From NCBI GenBank assembly GCA_002402105.1, contig NVVD01000010.1, forward strand, positions 53,230 through 109,213: a stretch of DNA of 55,984 bases, read 5' to 3'. The notes under the pieces were generated by a model, which worked only from the letters and a program-made list of their open reading frames with translations, was not told the origin of the DNA and made no database searches. The first letter of the stretch is position 1. Every line of letters begins with the position of its first letter. The DNA is from Candidatus Cloacimonadota bacterium (GTDB taxonomy: Bacteria > Muiribacteriota > UBA6191). This document shows, in pieces, positions 26,462-34,751 of the stretch. Both the position numbers and the translations under genes were made by a program.

Positions 26462-29400
26462 ATGCTAGGACTAAATAAAGTAATTGCTTGGTGTTTAATA
26501 TTTTTTATGTTTATGGGAAGCTTTAGTCAGTTTTCTTGGGCAGCAGATGCTCCAAAAAGACTTTCTAGAAAAAAAAGAAGTCCTAAAAAAGCAAAGAATC
26601 TAGATTCATCAAAATCTAAATCAAAAAGTACAGCTTCAAAAAAGAAGAGTGCAAACAAGTCAACATCAGAAAAATCTCTGACAAAGTTACAAACAAGCGT
26701 GGTAACAGCTGATAGTAAATTATTTGATGCTAAAAATGCTACAAAAAGACTGGCTCCTAAAAATACCCCATGGACAGAAGAAATCGATTTATTAAGTGCA
26801 GCAGACCAATCTCCAATTTTAGCTGACTCTGTATTTGGCGCTAGAGGAAAACAAAAAATTAACCTGTCCGCTGCTGATTTAGAGATAAAAGTAATTATGG
26901 ATCAAATTGCTGCAGAATATCGATTAAATATTGTTTCAAAATCAATTGGAAAAGGAAATAAAATAAAGGCAGTTTTATATGACTTACCCTTAGAAACGGT
27001 TTTCCAAGTACTTTTAGATCAAGCAAATTTAACCTATATCAAAAAAAATGGAATCATTTATTTACAAGATAGTAAGGTAAAGGATCAATTTTTAGATGAA
27101 CAATTTTTTAAACTAAAACAATATGCAGATTTTGAGTTTGCTTTAAAATTGATAGAAAATATAGCAACGAGCAAGGGTAAAAAAGTTATAAAAGATCCGG
27201 TTAAGAAAACAGTATTTGTAATAGAATATAAAAGGAACTTAAGAAGAATCAATAAAGTATTAGAGGAACTAGGTTATTTAGAAGAGATGGACCCAGAGAG
27301 TAGTAATTATCATTATCATTATTTGAGTTATAGCTATGTTGAAAAGAGTGTTGTATCAGATATTATAAAAAAATATGCATCAAAAGAAGGAAAATCATCG
27401 AATGATGAAAAATCAAATAGGTATTTAGTATTTGATACAAAGTCGAGATTTAATAAAATGAAAGAGGCTTTGGAGTTTATTGATGTGCCAAGAGGACAAG
27501 TATTTATTGATGTAATGTTTGTTGATTTAAACGAGTCAGATGTTGATAAGCTAGGTATTGATACGGCTTTTAATTGGAACAAAGACAGTCCAGATAACGC
27601 AGATCAACTAATAACATCTTTGTCAACAGATGTAACAAACTTCTTTAAGTTTTCCAACCCATCAAAAATAACAAATATTAAAGTAACAGGAATAAAAACT
27701 CGTTCTAAATCAAGAATATTGAATAATCCAAGAATCATGGTTTTAAATAATGAAAAAGCTACGATTGATGTAACTGAAAAATTTCCTTTTGTTACAAATG
27801 AAAATAAATCAGGTGTGGTTAGTTCAAAAATTCAGAATGTGGATATTGGGGTTACACTAACGGTAACTCCAAGAATAAATGCTAATCGAGAAGTAGAGAT
27901 GCATGTAAATCCAAGAATTACTGTGTTAAAAGAAGTACGTACAATTATTACAAAAGTTATAGATACAAATCAAGCAAATGCTCAAGCGACTGAAACTTCA
28001 TCTGAATTTCCAATTATTGATGAAAGGTCTATTGATACTACAGTGGTGATTCCATCTGGTAAAACTTTGGTAATAGGTGGTTTGATTAAAGAAAATGATA
28101 GAAAAGCTGCTGACTCTATCCCGGGGCTATCAAGATTGCCAATTTTTGGTTCACTATTTAAGAGAAAAAATAACGGAGGAGAAAAATCACAGTTATATAT
28201 TTTTATTACTCCAACGATTGTAAGAAATGCACCAAAATCAACAACATTTACAACAGACTATGGTGATGAAAGATTAGTTCTTTTTCCAAAGGGTAGTATT
28301 GAAGAAGAAAAGAATCGTATTTCTGGATTAATAATAGAAAACTCAGATGGTACTCCATTATCTAGTCCTAGCAAAGAAAAGAATCAAAAAAAGCCAAGAG
28401 AATTAAATGAAGAAGTAAAATTATCAAAGTTAGATAAAAGTAAATTCATTGGGGACTCTCCCGTTGATTTCTCAAGTTTTCTAAAGAAAATAAAATATTT
28501 AAAAGAGAAAAAAAATATAAGTAGTTTAAAAAATAATACAAAAAAAAGAAAAAGAAAGAAAAAGGAAAAAGGTTTTGATAACTTAATTAAAATGCTTGAA
28601 AAAGATATTGTAAAAAGCGAAAAGTATAAAATAGAGAAAAAACAAGAAAAAAAAGAAAAGACTTCTTTAGATAAAAAAATACATCAAAAAAAGAAAGATG
28701 TTAGTGATAAAATAATTGGAGATCGTGCCCAAAAAATAGCTAATTTATTAAACTTATGGGAAGAAGATCCAAAAGATACGATGATTGCTGATGAAGATAA
28801 AAAAGAATTTATAAAAAGTGCTGTTAAAGAAAAAAAACTTGATTCTATTGATATACAAAAAGAAGTTACACAAAAAAAACAAGCAAATGAAAATAATCTT
28901 ATAAAAGTTAAAACTCAAAAGCCAAGAGTTATTGCACCATTAGTAGAAGATGCCATTGTTATGGAGCTTTTGTCTCCTCTTGATATGGGAGGGTTTGATA
29001 AAGCGAAACTATTGGATGTAGGTAAATTTAATTTAGGAAATATAAAGTTTTTTAAGAAAAAATCAAAGAGTAGTTTAATAAAACCTAAAAAGAAAAGGAG
29101 ACCTAAAAAAAGAAGACGAAAGAAAAAATTAAGCTATTTAGAAATTAATGAAGATTTAGATTTTATAAATACAAGTGAAAAAGTAAACTTTTCTAAAAAG
29201 GTATTGAATAAAAAGGATAAAGTAGATAGTTGGGAAGAAGACTTTTTTCAAAAAGATTTAGCTTTTGTTGTGTACAATGAAGAAGAAGAAATAGAAGAAA
29301 CCTTACATAGAGTTGAAAAAAAGTTAACAAAAAAAGCTTTAATAAAACCAAAACCAAAACCAAGAAAAAATAAAAAAGTTAAAAGTCAATTGGCTAGCTT

Positions 29401-29827
29401 TATAAATAGCCCTAAAAAAAAGAAGACATTAAGAACTTTTGCCAGATCGAGTAATCCAAGAACTCAGCAAATTTTTGATAACTTACTTTTGAATAGTTCT
29501 CCAAAAAATAAGATAAAAAAGTTTGAAAATAAAAAAGTTTTAGCTAGATCATCGGATAAAAGAACACAGGATATTTTTAATAACCTTTTAAATCCAAATG
29601 AAACAAAAAAACTTAAAAAGAGAAACTTAGCTAAATTAGAAAAACCTGTAAAAAATAAAGAAGAAAGTGATTTTGAAAGTTTTTTAGATGATATGTTTGT
29701 TGGAGCTAACGAGCCCTTAAAAAAGTCTAAAACAAAGATACAAAAAGTAAAGAAATTAAATCCAAAAATAAAGAAATCTTTAACAAAATTAGAAAAAGAG
29801 TTTATGAGCTTCTTAGAAGAACTATAA
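26462..29827 (+). CDS. pilQ: Type II/IV secretin (PilQ/GspD family) with a long basic C-terminal tail
   Basis: I choose the ATG at 26462: GGAG lies 5 bases before it and a signal peptide begins at once (MLGLNKVIAWCLIFFMFMG). The longer frame from 26429 lacks both. Of 1121 residues, about 130-200 form an STN/N0 domain (NLSAADLEIKVIMDQIAAEY), N1-type domains follow, and about 390-595 is the secretin pore (SRILNNPRIMVLNNEKATI, VIPSGKTLVIGGLIKEN, PGLSRLPIFGSLFKRKN, LYIFITPTIV). Residues 596-1121 are a Lys/Glu-rich tail with no known domain, ending in two similar units (ARSSNPRTQQIFDNLL and ARSSDKRTQDIFNNLL). The pore sits in the outer membrane. No pilP gene is found. Confidence 0.9.
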   Translation: MLGLNKVIAWCLIFFMFMGSFSQFSWAADAPKRLSRKKRSPKKAKNLDSSKSKSKSTASKKKSANKSTSEKSLTKLQTSVVTADSKLFDAKNATKRLAPKNTPWTEEIDLLSAADQSPILADSVFGARGKQKINLSAADLEIKVIMDQIAAEYRLNIVSKSIGKGNKIKAVLYDLPLETVFQVLLDQANLTYIKKNGIIYLQDSKVKDQFLDEQFFKLKQYADFEFALKLIENIATSKGKKVIKDPVKKTVFVIEYKRNLRRINKVLEELGYLEEMDPESSNYHYHYLSYSYVEKSVVSDIIKKYASKEGKSSNDEKSNRYLVFDTKSRFNKMKEALEFIDVPRGQVFIDVMFVDLNESDVDKLGIDTAFNWNKDSPDNADQLITSLSTDVTNFFKFSNPSKITNIKVTGIKTRSKSRILNNPRIMVLNNEKATIDVTEKFPFVTNENKSGVVSSKIQNVDIGVTLTVTPRINANREVEMHVNPRITVLKEVRTIITKVIDTNQANAQATETSSEFPIIDERSIDTTVVIPSGKTLVIGGLIKENDRKAADSIPGLSRLPIFGSLFKRKNNGGEKSQLYIFITPTIVRNAPKSTTFTTDYGDERLVLFPKGSIEEEKNRISGLIIENSDGTPLSSPSKEKNQKKPRELNEEVKLSKLDKSKFIGDSPVDFSSFLKKIKYLKEKKNISSLKNNTKKRKRKKKEKGFDNLIKMLEKDIVKSEKYKIEKKQEKKEKTSLDKKIHQKKKDVSDKIIGDRAQKIANLLNLWEEDPKDTMIADEDKKEFIKSAVKEKKLDSIDIQKEVTQKKQANENNLIKVKTQKPRVIAPLVEDAIVMELLSPLDMGGFDKAKLLDVGKFNLGNIKFFKKKSKSSLIKPKKKRRPKKRRRKKKLSYLEINEDLDFINTSEKVNFSKKVLNKKDKVDSWEEDFFQKDLAFVVYNEEEEIEETLHRVEKKLTKKALIKPKPKPRKNKKVKSQLASFINSPKKKKTLRTFARSSNPRTQQIFDNLLLNSSPKNKIKKFENKKVLARSSDKRTQDIFNNLLNPNETKKLKKRNLAKLEKPVKNKEESDFESFLDDMFVGANEPLKKSKTKIQKVKKLNPKIKKSLTKLEKEFMSFLEEL

Positions 29828-29838
29828 ATTAAAATAAT

Positions 29839-30987
29839 ATGAGAGTATTTATAATTGATGACCAAAGAACAATTCGGGAACTTTTAAATAAGACTTTAGG
29901 AGCAGGGTTTGAAAAACAAATTTTTTCAAATGCTATTGATGCTTTTAATGCTGCTATAAAAAACCCGCCAGATGTTATTTTATCAGATTTAAAAATGCCT
30001 AAAATGTCAGGAATAGATTTAATCATTGCTTTGAAAAAAATGGTAAATACGAAAGACATTCCTGTAATTTTACTGACTTCTCATCAAGATGTTCAAATGC
30101 TGACTCAAGCTTTAGAGGCGGGTGCTTTTGATTATTTAATAAAGCCATGTGATCCTTTAGAACTTAGAGTTCGTTTAAGAGCTGCCTATCAATTTAAGAT
30201 AGCTCAATATGAGTTACAATCTGCTTTAGAAAAGTTAAATTCAGCTTATAAATTAATAAAAAAAGAAACAGAAGATATCGGACAATTACAAAGGCTACTT
30301 TTACCTGGAGAATCTTTAATAGAAAACTTAAGATATAGGGTCATTAGCCATTATGAGCCAAGTATGGACTCTGGTGGAGACTTTTTTGATATTGTAAATA
30401 TAGATGAAAATCGTACGGTATTTGCAGTTGGGGATGTTTCTGGGCATGGCGCTAAATCTACAGTTATAATGGCTGTACTAAAATCACTATTTACAGAATA
30501 TGTTTATGATATTTTAGAGCCAGATCAATTATTATCTGTTTTGAATGAAAAATTAATTAGATGTTTACCAGTACAAAATTTTATAACATTTTTTATATGT
30601 ATAATTGACTGGAAAACAAAAAAGTTAACTTATTCTTCTGCTGGGCACGAAAACCCAATATATTATCAATCAAATTACTTGAATACAATAGAGCTTGAAA
30701 GCGATAGAGGTTATCCCCTATACATGGATGAAGTTGCAGATTACTCAAAACATAGTTTAGATATTGATTCAGGAGATAAAATTTTATTTTTTACAGATGG
30801 TGTATATGATGTGATTGGTCCCAATAAAAAACGCTTAGGTTACAAAGATTTCAGTCATTTTGTTAAAGAGCAAATACATAATGAGAGCCCAAATCTTATG
30901 TCTCAACTTTCAGAAATGATAGAAAAATTTACTTTAGGTACACCAGCAAGTGATGATATAACCTATTTTACTTTAGAAATACTTTAA
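29839..30987 (+). CDS. Response regulator with PP2C/SpoIIE-type Ser/Thr phosphatase
   Basis: The 382-residue protein has a receiver domain at 1-120 with acidic pocket Asp7/Asp8, phospho-acceptor Asp50 (ILSDLKMPKMSG) and Lys102 (YLIKPCDP). A coiled linker leads to an RsbU/SpoIIE phosphatase domain at about 155-382: MDSGGDFFDI, VFAVGDVSGHGAKS, YSSAGHENPI, LFFTDGVYDV, and PASDDITYF, giving the metal-binding aspartates. Such enzymes dephosphorylate STAS-domain anti-anti-sigma factors in a signal-dependent way. A STAS gene follows 77 bases later. It starts 11 bases after the secretin gene without an obvious ribosome site, so it may be translationally coupled. Confidence 0.93.
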   Translation: MRVFIIDDQRTIRELLNKTLGAGFEKQIFSNAIDAFNAAIKNPPDVILSDLKMPKMSGIDLIIALKKMVNTKDIPVILLTSHQDVQMLTQALEAGAFDYLIKPCDPLELRVRLRAAYQFKIAQYELQSALEKLNSAYKLIKKETEDIGQLQRLLLPGESLIENLRYRVISHYEPSMDSGGDFFDIVNIDENRTVFAVGDVSGHGAKSTVIMAVLKSLFTEYVYDILEPDQLLSVLNEKLIRCLPVQNFITFFICIIDWKTKKLTYSSAGHENPIYYQSNYLNTIELESDRGYPLYMDEVADYSKHSLDIDSGDKILFFTDGVYDVIGPNKKRLGYKDFSHFVKEQIHNESPNLMSQLSEMIEKFTLGTPASDDITYFTLEIL

Positions 30988-31064
30988 AATTATGAATTTG
31001 TTTCTATGGAATAAAAAGAAAATATGTTAATTTTAAGTGAGTTACTTAACTATGGGGGAGAAAG

Positions 31065-31385
31065 ATGGAAATTAAAGTATTAAATCAAACAGAAGTAGAA
31101 ATCCAAACAAAACTAATTAGTAATGAGGGTTCTTTTGGTATTGATATTTTATGGCTTCCGATAATGGATGAATACTTTAAACAAACGTTTGCACCATCTA
31201 TAAATACCATTGTGCTCGATTTATCTTGTGCTGATTATATAGACTCTTCTGCTCTATGGAAAATTGTAAACTATACCGAAAATTTACATAAAATAAATAT
31301 ATCTTTAGAACTTATTAATGTAAATGACCATATTCTAAGAATTTTAAAATTAACTCGTCTTTTAAATAAACTTGTAATCCAATAG
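31065..31385 (+). CDS. STAS-domain anti-sigma factor antagonist-like protein
   Basis: The 106-residue protein fits a single STAS domain: IVLDLSCADYIDSSALWKIVNY has the conserved Asp-Ser-Ser phosphorylation site (IDSSAL near residues 58-63), followed by ISLELINVNDHILRILKLTRL. It is likely the substrate of the phosphatase encoded just upstream. GGGGGAG before the ATG is one of the strongest ribosome sites here. The matching RsbW-like kinase and the sigma factor or other target are not in the window. Confidence 0.87.
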   Translation: MEIKVLNQTEVEIQTKLISNEGSFGIDILWLPIMDEYFKQTFAPSINTIVLDLSCADYIDSSALWKIVNYTENLHKINISLELINVNDHILRILKLTRLLNKLVIQ

Positions 31386-31388
31386 TTT

Positions 31389-31922
31389 TTACTCTTCGAT
31401 TGTATTTTTTTGGCTATAAAGAGAATATAGTTGGATAATTCTTTCGTCCCCTTTGCTAAAAGCTGGACTAATCATTAAGTTTAAACTCTGAGGAAGAGCA
31501 TCTTCATTGGGTGGATTTTTTATTTTCCAGACGCTTAAGTTGATTTTATAACTTATCTGAGTATTTGTAGATAAATCTATGTCTTTGTCAAATATGCTAA
31601 TGATTCTAAATAAAGATTCATTATATAGGCTTTCTTTAAATTCTCCATCGTCAATAACTCCTGGTGCTGGAGATACAGAAGTAAAACTGTTGGGGTAATC
31701 AGGTGCAAGATTATCGATGAGTTGAAACTGATTTAAATATAAATCCATTTGAAATTTAGCTAGAGTAATAGCACTAATTTGGTCTTTTTGTATGATAGTA
31801 GAAGCAACAACATTAGAGAAGGCTGTGAGTAAAGGAAAAATTCCAATAGCAATGATAGTGATAGCAATTAATAGTTCTATTAAAGTAGTTGCACGTTTTT
31901 CATTTACTTTTTTTATTCCCAT
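31389..31922 (-). CDS. Type IV pilin-like protein (PilV/PulJ-like minor pseudopilin)
   Basis: The 177-residue protein starts with a short basic leader and a prepilin motif: KRA then TTLIELLIAITIIAIGIF. Glu at +5 of the mature form is conserved; Ala instead of Gly sits at -1, which prepilin peptidase tolerates less well. The rest is a globular domain with DNLAPDYPNSF. It overlaps the upstream pilin-like gene by 10 bases and ends 3 bases from the STAS stop (convergent). It is likely a minor pilin that primes or tips the pilus whose core genes lie at 23.5-29.8 kb. Confidence 0.85.
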   Translation of the reverse strand: MGIKKVNEKRATTLIELLIAITIIAIGIFPLLTAFSNVVASTIIQKDQISAITLAKFQMDLYLNQFQLIDNLAPDYPNSFTSVSPAPGVIDDGEFKESLYNESLFRIISIFDKDIDLSTNTQISYKINLSVWKIKNPPNEDALPQSLNLMISPAFSKGDERIIQLYSLYSQKNTIEE

Positions 31923-32482
31923 GATAGGGCCATCTCTTTATTTTGGTAGAAGCGTATAGTAAAGGGAGTGTAGTTAGTATCATCTGGAATATCTTCGATG
32001 AATTCTATATTAGCGGAGGTGATGATAACTTTATTAAGTGAGTCGTATGTCGCAAGATAACTAGCTTGCCAATAATTTTCACTTTCACAAATCCCTTTTA
32101 TATTTGTTTTATCACATTGTCCAAACTCAGTAAATGTGCAACAGGGTTGATTAGGGCTTGCTGCACTATTACAAATGAGCTCTCCAGAGTCTGGTATAGT
32201 GGTCCAAGCTACGCAAAACTTTTTTTTGAATGTGGCAAAAGTTTTATTTAAAACTAATGTTCTGCTGATATCATCAGTGAGCTTGTTTTCTGCTTCAATT
32301 AAACCAGCATGGGCGACATACTCTAGTTGTGTTTGTGCTACTAGATATTCAATAGACTTTGCTTGAGAGACAATTAGATCATTGATAGCAATAGAAATAG
32401 TAGAAAAGGTTACAACTATAGCTAAAGTCATAACTAAAATATTTCCTTTATTGGTTTTACTTGAAGTTAAATTTAAAAACAT
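31913..32482 (-). CDS. PilX-like pilus assembly protein
   Basis: Residues 1-40 read MFLNLTSSKTNKGNILVMTL followed by a hydrophobic helix, as in PilX-type proteins, which lack the Glu at +5 of major pilins. The mature part has five or more Cys (CVAWTT, ICNSA, CCTF, CDKT, CES) that could form disulfides. I choose the ATG at 32482; a frame five codons longer (32497) exists. TATAAT lies exactly 6 bases before this ATG, so the messenger may be leaderless. The protein is cotranscribed with the next pilin gene. Confidence 0.78.
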   Translation of the reverse strand: MFLNLTSSKTNKGNILVMTLAIVVTFSTISIAINDLIVSQAKSIEYLVAQTQLEYVAHAGLIEAENKLTDDISRTLVLNKTFATFKKKFCVAWTTIPDSGELICNSAASPNQPCCTFTEFGQCDKTNIKGICESENYWQASYLATYDSLNKVIITSANIEFIEDIPDDTNYTPFTIRFYQNKEMALSWE

Positions 32483-32488
32483 AAATCT

Positions 32489-32494
32489 ATTATA
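32489..32494 (-). promoter_or_regulatory. TATAAT -10 box immediately before the PilX-like start
   Basis: Read on the minus strand, TATAAT is followed by AGATTT and then ATG. A transcript starting at normal distance would begin at or next to the start codon. No clear -35 box is seen, so this is tentative. Confidence 0.38.
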
Positions 32495-32615
32495 CAATAC
32501 AACTATGACTTTATCTAATAAGATAATGAGTATAAAATTGAGGTAAATATAGTTCTTATACTATATTATTGGAGTATATATACAAAATATTAAAGTTTTA
32601 TGCTATTTTTGTACT

Positions 32616-33614
32616 ATGTATAAGTTATATTTAATAGTTTTTATTTTGATTTTTTTTACTGGATGTAAAAAGAAGCAAACCCCAATAGGCAGAATCCCAG
32701 TACCAAATTTTAAAAAAAAGATTGATCTATTGCCATCTTTGATTAATGTTAGGTATAACAATAAATCTTCAGGAATCGATTCTTGTAAGAAATGTCACTC
32801 TAAAATATATGAGGAGTGGAGTTCTTCTTTACATTCTATGTCTACTATTTCTGAAAGTTTTATTAAAGGTAGTAATAATTATAAATTTATTGAGTGTATG
32901 TCATGTCATGCTCCACTAGGACCAGAGTTAAACGAACAAAGACCAAAAGAGAGAGGCTTTAACTTACATGAAGGGATTACCTGTTCATCTTGTCATGTGA
33001 TTGGTAATCGAACTCTAGGGCCTATTGGGTCTAATGCTCCACATGGTGTAAAAAAGACATCTTCTTTTTTAAATTCTACTATATGTCAATCTTGTCATCA
33101 GCAAACTTATTTAGAGTGGAAAACCTCAGGATTACAAAATGAAGGTTTGACTTGCCAAGCCTGTCATATGCCTACTATTAAGCGTTACATATCAAATCAT
33201 AGTAAAGGTATTTATAATAAAAAATTGTCTACAAGGCATACATTTGAAATAGAATTTAAAGATTCTTTGAAAATGAACTTTAAAATGAGTTCTTTAATTA
33301 AAAATCAAATAACTTTACAGGTCGAAAATACTGGATCTGGGCATGACTATCCAACAGGAACATACGGGGATAATACTTTATTTATTGAATTGAAAATAAT
33401 GGATAACGAGCAAATAGTATTTTTTCGTGAAGAGGCTTTAAATGCTAGAGATAAAACTAGTATAAAAGCCAAAGAGAAAAGAAACTTTTTTTATACTTTC
33501 AGACCTCCCAAGAAAAAAAGCTATTTAATGATAGCCCGTGCTTTTTATAGTTCTTCTAATTTAAAAGAGGATGTCAAACTTGTAGAAATAGAAAGATATT
33601 TAAAATTCGAATGA
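32616..33614 (+). CDS. Pentaheme c-type cytochrome lipoprotein
   Basis: The 332-residue product has a lipoprotein signal (MYKLYLIVFILIFFTGC, Cys17) and five CXXCH heme sites: CKKCH at 57, CMSCH at 94, CSSCH at 123, CQSCH at 157 and CQACH at 180. Extra His residues (SLHSM, HEGITC, RHTFE) may be distal ligands. The arrangement resembles cytochrome c554/NrfB-like multiheme proteins that pass electrons in the periplasm. A beta-rich C-terminal domain follows from about 215 (TLQVENTGSGHDYPTGTYG). The function is probably electron transfer; the partner is unknown. It overlaps the next start by 4 bases. Confidence 0.9.
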   Translation: MYKLYLIVFILIFFTGCKKKQTPIGRIPVPNFKKKIDLLPSLINVRYNNKSSGIDSCKKCHSKIYEEWSSSLHSMSTISESFIKGSNNYKFIECMSCHAPLGPELNEQRPKERGFNLHEGITCSSCHVIGNRTLGPIGSNAPHGVKKTSSFLNSTICQSCHQQTYLEWKTSGLQNEGLTCQACHMPTIKRYISNHSKGIYNKKLSTRHTFEIEFKDSLKMNFKMSSLIKNQITLQVENTGSGHDYPTGTYGDNTLFIELKIMDNEQIVFFREEALNARDKTSIKAKEKRNFFYTFRPPKKKSYLMIARAFYSSSNLKEDVKLVEIERYLKFE

Positions 33615-34708
33615 AATATTTATTTTTATTCATTTTTTTAATATCGAGTTTATTTTCAAAAAATAGAATTTATTCGGGAGATAAAATAATAATAGACGGA
33701 GTTTTGTATAAGGCTTTAGATGATTATTATTTACAAACGAAAGAGGGCTTAAGTCTTTTGGTACTAGGAGATTTATCCTTTTTTAAAAAAAACTATTCAA
33801 AATTATCTTCTATTGGTGAGGATGGCTTAAAAATGAGCATCTCTGGAAGTTATCACAGTTTTACAGATGGGGCAGGAAAAGAAATACATTCGATCATTGC
33901 CTCTGATGACCCAAAAAAACTGATAGATTCAGCAGTTTTTGATAAAAATGATTCAGAAGAACCGTTTTATTTAATTGAACCTCCAGCTTACAATTGGGAG
34001 CAGACTTTTCCAAAATTAAAAAATGAACTTAAAAATTTTATGGTTCCTTATTTAACTTATGCTAGAAAAGTGGAAGATGACTATCAAAAAAATTATAAAG
34101 ACTGGAAAAAACTAGGCAATTCAGCAAATGATTATATGGGCAGTATCTATCAAAGATCACAACGATGGGAATCCTTTTTTAGATATTCATCATTATTTTA
34201 TACCTTTGTAGATGCATTAAAAACTTATAGAAAAAAGTTTAAAAAAGACTTTAAAAATAAAGTTTATTCATCAAAAACCTATGTTAGAGTAGTAAAAAAA
34301 GACTTTTTAATTTATTTGTTAGAAAAAAAAACAGATAAAATAATCTTTGTTTACCCTATGTCATATGGGGGAAATCCCGATGGTGAAACCAAAAAGTTTG
34401 ATTCAGATTATAGAACACCAGAAAGCCCAGATCATAAAAGAAGCTATGAAACGACTCCACTTCAAATGAAGAGAAGATTAAAGTATTCGGCAGCTCCTGG
34501 TATGACTACGAGATTAATGGGTATAGAAAGTAAATTAGAAAAAGATAAGTTTTGGGTAAAGTTTGGCATGAATATTGTAATTCATGGAAGTCCAGTTTCT
34601 TCTTCGATCGGGACAAAAGCATCTCATGGATGTATGAGACTTTTTGACAAAGATGCGTTATCATTATTTGATCTCACTAATGATACAACTCCAGTAGTGA
34701 TTGAATAG
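33611..34708 (+). CDS. L,D-transpeptidase (YkuD domain)
   Basis: The 365-residue protein has an N-terminal signal peptide (MKYLFLFIFLISSLFSK) and a C-terminal YkuD catalytic domain: VIHGSP with His325, and SHGCMRL at 338-344 with the nucleophile Cys341 and His339. Such enzymes make 3-3 peptidoglycan cross-links or attach lipoproteins to the wall, acting in the periplasm. The N-terminal 200 residues are not a known peptidoglycan-binding domain. Its ATG overlaps the cytochrome stop (ATGA), so they are coupled. Confidence 0.92.
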   Translation: MKYLFLFIFLISSLFSKNRIYSGDKIIIDGVLYKALDDYYLQTKEGLSLLVLGDLSFFKKNYSKLSSIGEDGLKMSISGSYHSFTDGAGKEIHSIIASDDPKKLIDSAVFDKNDSEEPFYLIEPPAYNWEQTFPKLKNELKNFMVPYLTYARKVEDDYQKNYKDWKKLGNSANDYMGSIYQRSQRWESFFRYSSLFYTFVDALKTYRKKFKKDFKNKVYSSKTYVRVVKKDFLIYLLEKKTDKIIFVYPMSYGGNPDGETKKFDSDYRTPESPDHKRSYETTPLQMKRRLKYSAAPGMTTRLMGIESKLEKDKFWVKFGMNIVIHGSPVSSSIGTKASHGCMRLFDKDALSLFDLTNDTTPVVIE

Positions 34709-34751
34709 TTTAAATGTTTAAGAAATCCTAGTATTCGCTTGGGAGAATAAT

